64,000 nucleotides of DNA from Actinoplanes missouriensis 431 (GCF_000284295.1 NC_017093.1:6324001-6388000), one strand, 5' to 3'; counted from the stretch's first letter, positions 34,254 to 43,086 are shown. Numbers and translations: made by a program. The notes: generated by a model not told the origin, from the sequence alone.

Positions 34254-36308
34254 GTGCCGACGCCTGAACACCTCGCCGCCCACCTCCGGACTCTTTCTCC
34301 GGAAGAGCTGTCCGCGCTGCTCACAGCCCGGCTCGACGTGCTGCAGGAGCCGGCTCCGCGGTCGCTGGGCGAGCTCGCCGGGCGACTGCTGCGGCAGGAG
34401 TCGATCATCCGGACGCTCAGCCTGTCCGCCCTGTCCCACGTGCAGGTCGCGGAGGCGGTGGCAGCGCTCGGTGACGGCTGGACCGTCGCGCGGCTGGCCG
34501 ACCTGCTCGGCGTGCCGGCCGATGACCCCTTCCTGCGCGAGACGCTGAGTGTGCTGGCCGGGCGCGGGCTGGTGTGGCCGGGCGCGGGGTCTCATCTGCG
34601 GGTGATGTGGCCGCATCCGCTGGGGCTGGGCCCCACCGCGGCGCAATTGTTGCAGCAGCTCGACGTGGTGGCGCTGCGGGAGATCGGCGCCGCCCTCGGC
34701 GTGACGCCGGGCCGCACGAAACGCGCCGCGGTCGCCGAGCTGGCGGCATGGCTGGGTGATGCGGAAAAGGTGCGGGCGCTCGTCGCGCAGGCGCCCGCGT
34801 CGGTGGGCACATCCCTGTCCCGGATCGCCCAGCAGTCACTGGATCCGTTCGGATTCGGTGGCATCATGCTGGGCGCGCAGATGGACGCGCCGCCGTGGGC
34901 GGTCGACCGCGGGCTGGTCGTGCGGTCCCCGTGGGGTTCCGGTGTGCAGATGCCCGCGGAGGTGGCGCTCGCGTTGCGCGGCGGGGCGGTGCCGTTCACC
35001 CCGGAGCCACCGAGTCCGCCGCTCGGCGAGGTCGACGCCGAACTGGTCGAGCGGGAGTCGGCCGCCGCGGCGGCGGACATGCTGTCGCTCGTCACGGCGG
35101 TGACCGAGCTGATCGGGCACACCTCGGTCACGGTGCTGAAGAACGGCGGGATCGGCATCCGCGAGCTGCGCCGCATGGCGAAGGCGGCCGGCCGCGACGA
35201 GGATCGGATCCGGTTCGCCGTCGAGGTGATGACCGCCGGCGGCATGGTGGGCGGCTCGGAGCGCGTGCTGGCTCTCGGTGACGGCTTCGAGGAGTACGCC
35301 ACGATGGAGCCCCCCGGCCAGCTGCTCGATCTCGCCGACTCCTGGCTGGGACTACCGGCGTGCCCGTTGGCGCCGGGCTCGGCCGGTGACCCGGCGCTCT
35401 CCTGGGATTACGACGACGAGGCGGTGCTCTCCGGGTTGCGGGCCGGCGTGATCGGCCTGCTGGCCAGCGTGACCGTTCCCGGGCAGAGCCTGGACCCGTC
35501 CGAGCTCCCGGGACTCCTCACGTGGCACATGCCCTTCCTCACCGAGGCCGCACGGGACGATCTGGACCGGTTCGTCGCCGGGATCTGGCGGGAGGCGCAC
35601 CTGCTCGGGCTGCTGGCCCACGGCGCGATCACGCTGCTGGGGCGGCAACTGCTCGCCGGCGACGCCGAGGCGCTGCGTGCCCATCTCGCCGTGCTGATTC
35701 CCCCGGCGCGGACCACGGTGGTGCTGCAGAACGATCTGACGGCGGTCGTCACCGGCACCCCGTCCGCGGCGCTGCTCGCCCTGCTCGACCAGACGGCCTC
35801 GACGGAGTCCCGCAGCGGGGCGTGGACGTGGCGGTTCACGCCGGCGAGCGTGCTGCGGGCCCTCGACGCCGGGGCGACGCCCGCGTCACTGGTCACCGAC
35901 CTGACCGCGGTCGCCGAGGACGGGCGGCTGCCGCAGCCCCTCGAATATCTGATCAAGGATGTCGGGCGGCAGCACGGGCGGGTCCAGGTGCGGGCCGTGG
36001 GGTGCGTGCTGTGCAGCACCGACGAGTCGCTGCTCGACGAGATCGTGGCGTCGCGGGCGCTGAAGGGGTTGCGGCTGGTCCGGCTCGCGCCGACGGTGGC
36101 CGCCAGCGGAAAGCCGCCCGCGGAGACGTTGGTCGCGCTGCGGGAGGGTGGTTACGCGCCCGCTGAGGTCCGGGCCGACGGCAGTCCCGTGGTGTCCGTG
36201 GTCCGGCAGCGCAAGCCCGCGCCCGCGCCCGTGCCCGTGCCCGCGTCCGGCGCGCCGATGCTGGCGGATCCGGTGGCGCTCGCGGACCGGTTGCTCAAAC
36301 TGGATTGA
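34254..36308 (+). CDS. Helicase-associated (XPB/Ssl2-like, Helicase_C_3) domain protein
   Basis: The GTG at 34254 opens a 684-aa protein. The N-terminal 180 residues are helical (LSPEELSALLTARLDVL and repeated winged-helix-like stretches). The middle and C-terminal parts match the helicase C_3-type region seen in actinobacterial proteins that lack a helicase motor: MDAPPWAVDRGLVVRSPW, an RTTVVLQNDLTAVVTG strand and VRAVGCVLCSTDESLLDEIV. A short Ala/Pro/Val run (PAPAPVPVPAS) precedes the end. Such proteins are thought to be DNA-repair partners of the XPB helicase. No helicase gene is in the window. The last 14 bases overlap the convergent cupin gene. Confidence 0.85.
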   Translation: MPTPEHLAAHLRTLSPEELSALLTARLDVLQEPAPRSLGELAGRLLRQESIIRTLSLSALSHVQVAEAVAALGDGWTVARLADLLGVPADDPFLRETLSVLAGRGLVWPGAGSHLRVMWPHPLGLGPTAAQLLQQLDVVALREIGAALGVTPGRTKRAAVAELAAWLGDAEKVRALVAQAPASVGTSLSRIAQQSLDPFGFGGIMLGAQMDAPPWAVDRGLVVRSPWGSGVQMPAEVALALRGGAVPFTPEPPSPPLGEVDAELVERESAAAAADMLSLVTAVTELIGHTSVTVLKNGGIGIRELRRMAKAAGRDEDRIRFAVEVMTAGGMVGGSERVLALGDGFEEYATMEPPGQLLDLADSWLGLPACPLAPGSAGDPALSWDYDDEAVLSGLRAGVIGLLASVTVPGQSLDPSELPGLLTWHMPFLTEAARDDLDRFVAGIWREAHLLGLLAHGAITLLGRQLLAGDAEALRAHLAVLIPPARTTVVLQNDLTAVVTGTPSAALLALLDQTASTESRSGAWTWRFTPASVLRALDAGATPASLVTDLTAVAEDGRLPQPLEYLIKDVGRQHGRVQVRAVGCVLCSTDESLLDEIVASRALKGLRLVRLAPTVAASGKPPAETLVALREGGYAPAEVRADGSPVVSVVRQRKPAPAPVPVPASGAPMLADPVALADRLLKLD

Positions 36309-36669
36309 TCCAGTCGGTCTCGCCGGTCGCGGTGATCGCCAGGTGGACGAAGGTGCTGTCGTCGGTGGCGCCGTGCCAGTGCGGGACGCCGGGCTGGACG
36401 TGGATCCAATCCCCGTGGCTGATCTCCTTGGGCTCGTCCAGGCCCTCCCACTGGATGAGGCCGCGGCCGGAGAGGACGACCAGGGCCTGCTCGCCGGTGT
36501 GGATGTGCCAGTGGGAGCGGGCGCCCGGGGCGTAGGTGAAACGGTTGCCACGCATGCCGCCGGGCTGGGTGGCGGGCAGGACGTCGGCCTGCCACACGCC
36601 GCCGGTGAACTTGTCGGCAGCGGCCGGCGAGCTGGGCACGGAGGCCTCAGGGATGATCGCGAAGTCCAT
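36295..36669 (-). CDS. Small cupin protein
   Basis: The 124-aa single-domain cupin has both conserved motifs: HWHIHTGEQALVVLSG with the two His and the Glu, and GDWIHVQPGVPHWHGA with the last His, so the metal site is complete. A GGGGAGGA sits a little far (about 12 bases) from the ATG at 36669, but no other start fits. Single-domain cupins of this type include small dioxygenases and carboxymuconolactone-type fusions; the function here is unknown. It overlaps the 34254 gene's end by 14 bases and is divergent from the gene at 36728. Confidence 0.85.
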   Translation of the reverse strand: MDFAIIPEASVPSSPAAADKFTGGVWQADVLPATQPGGMRGNRFTYAPGARSHWHIHTGEQALVVLSGRGLIQWEGLDEPKEISHGDWIHVQPGVPHWHGATDDSTFVHLAITATGETDWINPV

Positions 36670-36727
36670 GCGGCCGATGATCCTCCCCGTTGCGATCTTG
36701 TTGACTGACGGGGTTACGGTCGTGGTC

Positions 36728-37246
36728 ATGGCTTCTGCTTCGTATGGGCGTGCTGTCGGGCTGGCGGCTTTGCAGGCCGTTCTGAGCAGCACGTGGATCG
36801 CGGCCCGTGAGTTGTCCCCGGCGAAGCGCCGGCTCGCCCGCCTGGGAACCGTGGCGGCGGTCGCGGCGGTGGGGTGGGTGGCCGCCCCGAAGGACGCGTC
36901 GGACTCCGACGATCGGATCGGGCCGGCCATCGGGGCGAGCCCGTATCTGGCCGCCGAGGGCGCAGCGTCGTTGACGGCGTCGGACGACGCTTCCCCGCCG
37001 GACTCCGAGCCGCCTTTCGACAAACGCAAGGCGGCCCTGATGGCCGGCGGGATCGGCATCGGCGTGGCGGCGATGGTGGGGCGCCGGCAGCTGGAGAAGC
37101 GCTGGCTCGCGAGGCTGACCCGCAACGGTCACCCGCACCCCACAAGGGCGCTGGCGGTGCGGATGGCGGGCGTGGAGTTCGTCGGCCAGCTGGCGATGCA
37201 GCTCAACGACGTCCGCAAGGCGCGCTCGCAGGAATCACCGCGCTAG
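36728..37246 (+). CDS. Unrecognised membrane-associated protein (172 aa)
   Basis: Starting at the ATG at 36728 (a GTG at 36722 is also in frame), the protein has two hydrophobic stretches (RLARLGTVAAVAAVGWVA near residue 40 and LMAGGIGIGVAAMVG near 110) and a disordered acidic middle (residues 60-95, rich in Asp/Ser/Pro). The C-terminal 50 residues are basic. No family was recognised. It is divergent from the cupin, with 58 bases between starts. Codon use fits the neighbours, so it is likely real. Confidence 0.65.
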   Translation: MASASYGRAVGLAALQAVLSSTWIAARELSPAKRRLARLGTVAAVAAVGWVAAPKDASDSDDRIGPAIGASPYLAAEGAASLTASDDASPPDSEPPFDKRKAALMAGGIGIGVAAMVGRRQLEKRWLARLTRNGHPHPTRALAVRMAGVEFVGQLAMQLNDVRKARSQESPR

Positions 37247-37320
37247 AGAAAACAAACCTCTTCAACGGCCCTCCGATACCGGGGGTTATGAACCCGAGGT
37301 CATCCACGAGGATTGAACAC

Positions 37321-37611
37321 ATGTCCCCGACGCGAGCCCGGCCACGAACCGGCGCCCTCCTGGCCGCCGTCCCGCACGTGCTCATCCTGGCGTGGATGGC
37401 AGCCACCCTCAGCGGGCCGGAAAACGCCTACGCGGGGTTCCTCGGCGTCCTCGAACTCTTCGTCGTTCCTCTCGGGCTGCTGGCCGCCGTGGCGGCTCGC
37501 CTCACCCAGCCGGTTCGTCACTGGGCCCGCCCCATCGCCGTGACAACCGTCGCGGGAGGTCTCCTGGTCATCCTGGTGGCGTTCCTCGCCGCCGGCATGA
37601 CGGGTGCCTGA
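37321..37611 (+). CDS. Small three-helix membrane protein (96 aa)
   Basis: A short GAGG lies about ten bases before the ATG. The product is basic at the N-terminus and has three membrane helices (LLAAVPHVLILAWMAATL, GVLELFVVPLGLLAAVAA and VTTVAGGLLVILVAFLAAG). No family was recognised. The 75 bases before it are AT-richer than average and may hold its promoter. Confidence 0.6.
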   Translation: MSPTRARPRTGALLAAVPHVLILAWMAATLSGPENAYAGFLGVLELFVVPLGLLAAVAARLTQPVRHWARPIAVTTVAGGLLVILVAFLAAGMTGA

Positions 37612-37742
37612 AAGCCGCAGGTGCTCGGAGAGCGCTGAGAGTCAGCCGGGACCAGCTGGCCCGCAGCGCTGATCCGCCGCATCGCGCGGCGTTCGGACGT
37701 TTCCGACATGCACGATCGCTCAGCTTCGCGGCATCGCGCCGC

Positions 37743-37775
37743 GGGCGGTGAACACACGCGAACCGCTCACCGCCC
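37743..37775 (-). terminator. Hairpin terminator after the lipoprotein gene
   Basis: GGGCGGTGA and TCACCGCCC arms pair perfectly around a 15-base loop, 23 bases downstream of the lipoprotein stop on the minus strand. Confidence 0.55.
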
Positions 37776-37797
37776 CGGCGATGCCGCGCCAGGAGTG

Positions 37798-38544
37798 CTA
37801 GCTGGTGACGATCTCGGAAGCGGCCGGGGCCTTGATGTCCACCGGCACCCCGAAGTCGGAGTAGGTCATGTCCATCTTGACCTCCGGCTGGGTGCCGACC
37901 GCCGGAATCGTCAGCGTGTACTTCGTCAGACGACCCTCCCCGTCGATGCCGGCCTCGAACGGGACCGTCTTCGCCCCGAGCTTCTCGACGTCGGCGGCGC
38001 CCATGCCCAGCTGCTTGCCGGCCTTGGACAGGTCGATCGTGCCGGTCACGGTGTCGTCGCCGGCCCACTTGACGTCGGTGGCGGCCTCCAGGCTGCGCAC
38101 CGTGTCGGTGGCGTCGAAGGCGCCGATGGTGCCGGTGCCGCCGGCGCCGTTGAGTTTGCGCCAGGTCTTGCCGTCCATGCCGGGGATGTCCGAGCCGGGC
38201 ATGGTGATGCGGATGTAGTTCGCGCCGTCGACGATGCGCATCTCGGTCTTGATGTCGGTGCCCTCGGACTCGGCCTCCAGGATGAACTCGCCGGTCTTCT
38301 TCACCGGGTCCATCACGCCGTTCATCGTGCCCTGGTCACCCATGTTGATGACGGCCTTGAAGGACTCCTGCTGCAACTTGTTCGCGGCGTCGACGAGCGC
38401 GGCGGCCGGTTCCTTGGTGGACTCGGCGGCCTTGGTGTCGCCGCCCGAGTCACCGCCGGACGTGTCGTTGCCTGCACAGCCGCTGAGCGCCAGCGCGGCG
38501 GCCATGGCCAGTGCCACCCCGCCGCGCATGATCCGCACGTTCAT
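37798..38544 (-). CDS. LppX/LprAFG-like lipoprotein
   Basis: GGGGAGG precedes the ATG. The signal peptide has Arg residues, a hydrophobic core and the lipobox LSGC (Cys at residue 23), so the protein is probably a membrane-anchored lipoprotein of 248 aa. A Gly/Asp/Ser-rich linker follows, then a mixed alpha/beta body with a LVDAANKLQQESFKAVINM start and alternating strands (KTEMRIVDGANYIRITM, EVKMDMTYSDFGVPVDI). This is the pattern of the mycobacterial LppX/LprAFG fold, which carries lipids or lipoglycans to the outer leaflet. The cargo is unknown. Confidence 0.82.
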   Translation of the reverse strand: MNVRIMRGGVALAMAAALALSGCAGNDTSGGDSGGDTKAAESTKEPAAALVDAANKLQQESFKAVINMGDQGTMNGVMDPVKKTGEFILEAESEGTDIKTEMRIVDGANYIRITMPGSDIPGMDGKTWRKLNGAGGTGTIGAFDATDTVRSLEAATDVKWAGDDTVTGTIDLSKAGKQLGMGAADVEKLGAKTVPFEAGIDGEGRLTKYTLTIPAVGTQPEVKMDMTYSDFGVPVDIKAPAASEIVTS

Positions 38545-38615
38545 GTGACCTCCCCGTCTCTGGAGCAGGCCACTTTAGCGACAACAGTCGATCAGCGTGG
38601 ACCCGGGTCGCGACG

Positions 38616-40178
38616 TCACGCGACCCGGCAGCTGATCTGCGGCCAGGACCAGTTGCCGCCGTGCATCACCGTGAAGCCGAACGTGTTGCCACTGCCGTTC
38701 GGGCGCGCGCCAAGCACGGTGTTGCCGTTGCTCAGCGTCACGTTCGCGTTCCAGCTGTTCTGGAACCGCTGTGGCGCGGCGGCGCTGGCGGTGACGATCC
38801 AGGTACTGCTTCCGGTCACGGTCACGGTGAGGTTGAACCGGTCGGACCACTGCTGACCCTGGGTGTAGGTGGTCGAGCAACTGCCGGAGGGCGACGAAGG
38901 ACCGGGAGAAGACGAAGGACCGGAAGACGAGGGTACGGAAGACGAGAGTACGGGGGATGAGGGCGCCGACCCGAGCACCGGCGTCGTCCAGTCCCGCCAC
39001 TCCACCAGGTTCCCGGCCGCGCGGCTCGAGATCCGCATCGCCCCGCCATGACTTCCGGTCTTGAGCAGGAACTTCTGGATGGTGCGCTGCAACGGCTCCC
39101 GCCACTCCGGCCGATTCGCGCAGTGACTGCCGTCCTGCACGTCCGACCAGTACGTGATGTTCTCCCCCGCTCCGAGCGCCTTGTACACCTCCGCCCCGGC
39201 CAGCGCGGCCACACTCGCCGACTTCGGCCCCAGGTTCGCGATGTGCGGGTTGTCCATGATGAACAGCCCTCGCGGGGCGATCATCGCGATCGCGGAGTGG
39301 GTGTCCACCGGCAGCCGCGCCGGGCTGGACGTGAACGATCCGAAGGCGTCACCGAGCCACGGCTGCTCACCGTAGGCGCTGCTCAGGCTCTGCGCCCCCT
39401 CCCCCGGAATCCCCCGGAAGATCGGCACTCCGGCGCTGCCGGACTCGATCGGCATGGTCAGCGCGATCCGCTGGTCGAACGCCCCGGTCACGAACGCGCC
39501 CTTGCCGAACCGCGAGCAGCCGGTCACGCCCGTCGCGTCGGCCCGCAGGATCGAGCCGCCGGACTGCTCCAGCACGTCGATGATCCGGCTGACGCCCCAG
39601 GCCCATGCCGCGAGCAGGCCGGTGCTGCTGGTCGAGCCGTAGATGCTGTAGAACGCGCCCTGTTTGCCGGCCCGCCCGGTGCCCTCCTTGCCGACCGCGT
39701 AGGGGTCGTACTTGATCACCGCGGCGCCGGCCGCCTTGATCGTGCCGGTGTCGGCGCCGAAACCGCCGAGGACGACGACGGCCGGGAACGGCCCGGTCCC
39801 GCTCGGCAGTTCCACACCCGCCGAGAAACTGCTGCTGCGCCCGTTGTGACTGACGTTCACGGTGATGCTCGATCCGGAGACCGTGCCGCTGACGCTCGAC
39901 GGGCGGCCCGGTTTCTCGCCGTAGACGAACTTCTCGGCCAGTCTCCTGGTCTCGTTGCGCTGGCAGCGCCAGTCGGCCGCCGAGCCGATCCGGGTGCCGT
40001 CGAGGCGCCGGAACGGGTCGGGCAGCTTGGTGATCGACGGCAGGGCGCCGGCGTCCGGCAGCGCGGGTGCGGGGCAGCCGGCGCCGTCGTCCTCGACCGG
40101 GGCCGCCGCGGCTCCGAGCGGTGCCACGACCGTCACGGCCGCGGCGATGACCAGTGTCAACGCGGCTCTTCGCCACAT
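38616..40178 (-). CDS. Secreted CE15 glucuronoyl esterase with C-terminal CBM2
   Basis: GAGGAGGC stands before the ATG. The 520-aa protein has a signal peptide (1-26, ending AAAAP), a CE15 catalytic domain (about 30-390), a Ser/Pro-rich linker (about 400-420, built of short SSSVPSSSG-like repeats) and a CBM2-type module of about 100 residues. The CE15 nucleophile motif is GCSRFGKGAF, with Glu in MPIESGSAG and His in DGSHCA. It would cut the ester between lignin and glucuronic acid in hemicellulose, the CBM holding it on cellulose. An aromatic-rich binding face in CBM2 is supported by W residues (NSWNA, NWSWPQ). Confidence 0.88.
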   Translation of the reverse strand: MWRRAALTLVIAAAVTVVAPLGAAAAPVEDDGAGCPAPALPDAGALPSITKLPDPFRRLDGTRIGSAADWRCQRNETRRLAEKFVYGEKPGRPSSVSGTVSGSSITVNVSHNGRSSSFSAGVELPSGTGPFPAVVVLGGFGADTGTIKAAGAAVIKYDPYAVGKEGTGRAGKQGAFYSIYGSTSSTGLLAAWAWGVSRIIDVLEQSGGSILRADATGVTGCSRFGKGAFVTGAFDQRIALTMPIESGSAGVPIFRGIPGEGAQSLSSAYGEQPWLGDAFGSFTSSPARLPVDTHSAIAMIAPRGLFIMDNPHIANLGPKSASVAALAGAEVYKALGAGENITYWSDVQDGSHCANRPEWREPLQRTIQKFLLKTGSHGGAMRISSRAAGNLVEWRDWTTPVLGSAPSSPVLSSSVPSSSGPSSSPGPSSPSGSCSTTYTQGQQWSDRFNLTVTVTGSSTWIVTASAAAPQRFQNSWNANVTLSNGNTVLGARPNGSGNTFGFTVMHGGNWSWPQISCRVA

Positions 40179-40602
40179 GACAAGCCTCCTCGAGTGGGGG
40201 ATGAACCTCTCTGGGGACGAACCTCACTGGGGCCGAACTTCACTGGGGCGGTGAAGCGACCCCGGCGCAGGCGGCGACCGCCGGCGACCGCGGACAGGAC
40301 GGGCGCCGGACGACGTGGGGATGAGCCTGCACCGGGATCGCCGATGCCCGACAAGACAGATACTTGTCGATGCCCCGAGTATTCGACGGTGGCCACATTG
40401 TGTCAACAACTTCCGAGGACGGACCGGAATTTTCGGGATCACCGGGTGCGGCGTTCCCCGGCGTACCTCATGAAGGTTGTTTTGTGTCTCCGATAGTTTC
40501 GGTGCTGAGCTTCAGTGTGCGCATCGGTCGATTCATGCCGGCGGGATGATCCGGTGGCCCGGCCGATCTGATGCGATGGAGCCCCGGCGAGAGGCGGCAT
40601 CG
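40179..40602. other. Intergenic region between the CE15 gene and the membrane protein gene
   Basis: Besides the tandem repeats at 40203-40250, this 424-base divergent gap holds no coding signal. Bases 40370-40540 are lower in GC and probably contain the two promoters. Confidence 0.6.
40203..40250. repeat. Three tandem 16-bp repeats upstream of the CE15 gene
   Basis: GAACCTCTCTGGGGAC, GAACCTCACTGGGGCC and GAACTTCACTGGGGCG stand head to tail, with a degraded half unit (CTCGAGTGGGGG) just before. They lie 25-72 bases upstream of the CE15 start and may be operator sites. Confidence 0.8.
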
Positions 40603-41694
40603 ATGACCACCACCGCGACGCTCGTGTTCCTGCTGGTCGTCGGCGCGCGCTTTCTCGTCCCGCTCCTGATCCCGCGCTACCCGCTCCCCGCAGTCGTCGC
40701 CGCGCTCGTCCTCGACGCCGTCGACCAGACCGTCTTTCAGTCGTTCGGCTTCGACCCGCCCGGCTATCAGGGCTACGACAAGGCGATGGACGTCTACTAC
40801 CTGGCGATCGCCTATCTCTCCACGATGCGCAACTGGGCCGGCCGCCCCGCCGTCCAGGTGGGCACGTTCCTCTACTTCTACCGCCTGGCCGGCGTCGTCG
40901 CGTTCGAGCTGACCGACTCCCGTGCGCTGCTCATGGTCTTCCCGAACACGTTCGAGTACTTCTTCATCGCCTACGAGGCCTACCGCCTGTTCTGGAACCC
41001 GGCCCGCGTCACCCTCAAGTCCTGGATCACCACGGCCGCCGTCATCTGGATCTTCATAAAGCTGCCGCAGGAGTGGTGGATCCACGTCGCCCAGCTCGAC
41101 TTCACCGACATGGTCGCCGACGTGCCCTGGTTCGGCCCGGCGGTCGTCGCCGCGCTGATCGCGATCGGTCTCGTCTACTGGTTCGTGATCCGCCCTCGAC
41201 AGCCGCGGCCCGACTGGTCCTGGCACGTCGCCGCCGATCCGCTGCCGACCGGAACGCTCACCGTTGCCGACCGCAACCGCTGGGTCGCCGAGCACGGCAG
41301 GCTCTGGTCGGTCGGCACCCTGGAGAAGGTCGCCCTGGTCAGTCTGATCTGGATCATCTACGCCCAGGTGCTGCCGAGCGCCACCTTCACCAACGACCAG
41401 CGCGTCCTGGTCACCACCGCATTCGTCGTGGTCAACGCCGCGATCAGCCTCGCCTCGGCCCGCGCGGCCCGCAGCGTGGAGAGCGTGCTGACCGCGTTCA
41501 CCGTCCGCGCCCTGATCAACGTCGGTCTGGTCTGGCTCGCCGACTGGCTCCTGCCGCGCACCGGCGGCGACCTCCACCCGGCGGTCGCGCTCTTCTTCGT
41601 CCTGCTGCTGAGCCTGATCACGCTCCTCGACGACCGCTACCGCCCGATCTACGAGATCCGCTTCCGCTCCACCCCCCATCCGGTACGCCGTTGA
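40603..41694 (+). CDS. Multi-pass membrane protein of unknown function (363 aa)
   Basis: The ATG at 40603 is used because GAGAGGCGG precedes it and the protein then begins directly with a membrane helix. It has about eight hydrophobic helices with conserved-looking motifs such as LDAVDQTVFQSFG, MDVYYLAIAYLSTMRNW and FLYFYRLAGVVAFE. A soluble loop of about 45 residues (around WHVAADPLPTGTLT) lies between helices six and seven. I do not recognise the family; it might be a transporter-like or sensor-like protein. It starts divergently from the CE15 gene. Confidence 0.78.
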   Translation: MTTTATLVFLLVVGARFLVPLLIPRYPLPAVVAALVLDAVDQTVFQSFGFDPPGYQGYDKAMDVYYLAIAYLSTMRNWAGRPAVQVGTFLYFYRLAGVVAFELTDSRALLMVFPNTFEYFFIAYEAYRLFWNPARVTLKSWITTAAVIWIFIKLPQEWWIHVAQLDFTDMVADVPWFGPAVVAALIAIGLVYWFVIRPRQPRPDWSWHVAADPLPTGTLTVADRNRWVAEHGRLWSVGTLEKVALVSLIWIIYAQVLPSATFTNDQRVLVTTAFVVVNAAISLASARAARSVESVLTAFTVRALINVGLVWLADWLLPRTGGDLHPAVALFFVLLLSLITLLDDRYRPIYEIRFRSTPHPVRR

Positions 41695-41807
41695 CCCTCC
41701 CCGGAAACCGCGCCTCCCCGGGCTGCCACGCGACCCGGGCGGTCCGTCCCGGCCGCTGCGCGACCTACGGCGACGGGCGGTCCGTCCCGCTGGAACGCCC
41801 CACCAGA

Positions 41808-41963
41808 ATGATCGCCATGCCTCCGAAACGCGCCCGTATCCCCTGGCCGGCGATCGGTCCCGTGATCGGCCTGACGCTCGGCGCCGTCGACTCGGTCGTG
41901 AACCACATCCCGGTGCTGCTCGGGGAGGTCGGCGCCGCCCGCGCCGCCGCCCCGCCGAGCTGA
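41808..41963 (+). CDS. Small protein, possibly membrane-associated (51 aa)
   Basis: The ATG at 41808 opens a 51-codon frame with very high third-position GC. The product begins with a basic PPKRARIPW, continues with a hydrophobic stretch (AIGPVIGLTLGAVDSVV) and ends with a conserved-looking NHIPVLLGEVGAARAAA. I regard it as real because codon use matches its neighbours and the sequence has a coherent amphipathic design. A second ATG (41817) is in frame. Confidence 0.6.
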   Translation: MIAMPPKRARIPWPAIGPVIGLTLGAVDSVVNHIPVLLGEVGAARAAAPPS

Positions 41964-41996
41964 TCAGCGTAAGGCTCCGGAATGCCATCATGAGGG

Positions 41997-42518
41997 ATGA
42001 GGTTCGCGGCACGGCTGGACCGGGCCACCTTCACCGCAACGGTCGACCGGAAATTGACGACGATCAGGCAGGCGGCCGGGGCGTTGACGCTCTACGAGCC
42101 GGTCGGCTGGTCCGGTCCGCGGCGGATCGGGTCCTGGTCGTGGACGAACGACCGGCTGACCACCGGCGCGCTCCGCTTCGGCGCCGGTCCCTGGCTGGAG
42201 GTCATCACGACGACCGGGCCGGTGGCGGAGGTGGTGACCGAGCAGCGGATGGCGGCGGCTCTGGAGACGCGGGATCCCCGGGAGGTGGACATCCCGGTCC
42301 TGGATCCGCCCGGTGATCTGATCGTCGAGGTGGACGGGGAGGCTCGGCGCTTCGACCTCTGGCCCGACGGGGTGGGCTGGCAGGCGGCCTCGCCGCCGAT
42401 CGTGATCAGCGCCAACGGGTTCGCCCCGGCCGGGATCCGCCTGGTCCGGGTGACGCAGATCGAGCCTTACCTGGCCGAGACCAGAGCCGCCCTGCTGGCC
42501 CAGTACGACGCGGCCTGA
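41997..42518 (+). CDS. Unrecognised soluble protein (173 aa)
   Basis: The product is compact, alternating strands and turns, with no signal peptide or membrane helix. Motifs that stand out are GSWSWTNDRLTTGALRFG and RRFDLWPDGVGW. No family was recognised. It follows the small gene at 41808 by 33 bases and may be on the same transcript. TGAGGG directly abuts the start, so the precise start is uncertain. Confidence 0.65.
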   Translation: MRFAARLDRATFTATVDRKLTTIRQAAGALTLYEPVGWSGPRRIGSWSWTNDRLTTGALRFGAGPWLEVITTTGPVAEVVTEQRMAAALETRDPREVDIPVLDPPGDLIVEVDGEARRFDLWPDGVGWQAASPPIVISANGFAPAGIRLVRVTQIEPYLAETRAALLAQYDAA

Positions 42519-42557
42519 CGGAGGGCTTTCGCCGAGCCGTGGTATAGCATTGCTGCT

Positions 42558-42733
42558 ATGGCCTGGGGTGCTGTCGAACTGGAGCCGGAGGTGCAGAAGT
42601 GGCTGGGGGGATCATTCTCCTGACGGTGTTCCACAAGACGCGGATGCGGGATGAACGGGAGATCGACCGGGCGCGCAAGGCATTGGCGCGGTGCATAGAC
42701 GAGGCACACACGGTCGTGAACGAGGAAGGCTAG
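42558..42733 (+). pseudogene. HigB/RelE-type toxin gene with internal deletion
   Basis: The first 16 codons (MAWGAVELEPEVQKWL) match the start of the HigB-like type II toxins common in actinomycetes. After KWL the frame breaks and ends in TGA at 42621. From about 42608 another frame reads IILLTVFHKTRMRDE, then IDRARKALARCIDEAHTV, the known C-terminal part. The middle of about 50 residues, with the catalytic core, is missing. The stop at 42731 is followed four bases later by an intact antitoxin gene. TATAGC at 42542 may be the old -10 box. The product cannot be a working toxin. Confidence 0.8.
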
Positions 42734-42736
42734 AAC

Positions 42737-43036
42737 ATGAGCGAAGGTGGCAGTTGGGCCGCGATGCGGGAACAGCGAATGGCTGAGCCGGGTGCCGCTG
42801 AGGCGTATGACGCCGCGCGGCTCGCGTTCGAGCTCGGTCGTTCCGTCCGGGAGCTCCGTGAGCGCCGAGGGTGGAGCCAGACCCAGTTGGCGACGGCATC
42901 GGGAATGACGCAGTCCGCGGTCGCGCGATTCGAGGCGGGCGGAACAGTTCCGACACTCGTCGTGCTGGAACGGCTGGCTACCGCACTGGACTTGAGTCTC
43001 AAGGTCGGTTTCGAGCCGCGCAGCGACGCGGCCTGA
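42737..43036 (+). CDS. HigA-like XRE antitoxin (now without a functional toxin)
   Basis: GAGGAAGG precedes the ATG. The 99-aa protein has an N-terminal dimer/toxin-binding helix (residues 1-35, SWAAMREQRMAEPGAAEAYD) and an XRE helix-turn-helix in the C-terminal half: RELRERRGWSQTQLATASG, MTQSAVARFEAGGTVPTL. This is the usual layout of HigA-type antitoxins encoded after the toxin. Since the toxin is broken, it may persist as a DNA-binding regulator of its own promoter or as a leftover. Confidence 0.88.
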   Translation: MSEGGSWAAMREQRMAEPGAAEAYDAARLAFELGRSVRELRERRGWSQTQLATASGMTQSAVARFEAGGTVPTLVVLERLATALDLSLKVGFEPRSDAA

Positions 43037-43086
43037 TCGGCCAAATAGGCGCGCGCCCCGCTCCCGGCCATGTCAGGATTCGCGGC

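Noticed and set aside
38880..38960. Repeat-like GAAGACGAAGG pattern
   Set aside because: It encodes the Ser/Pro linker of the CE15 protein and is not a separate repeat element or CRISPR.
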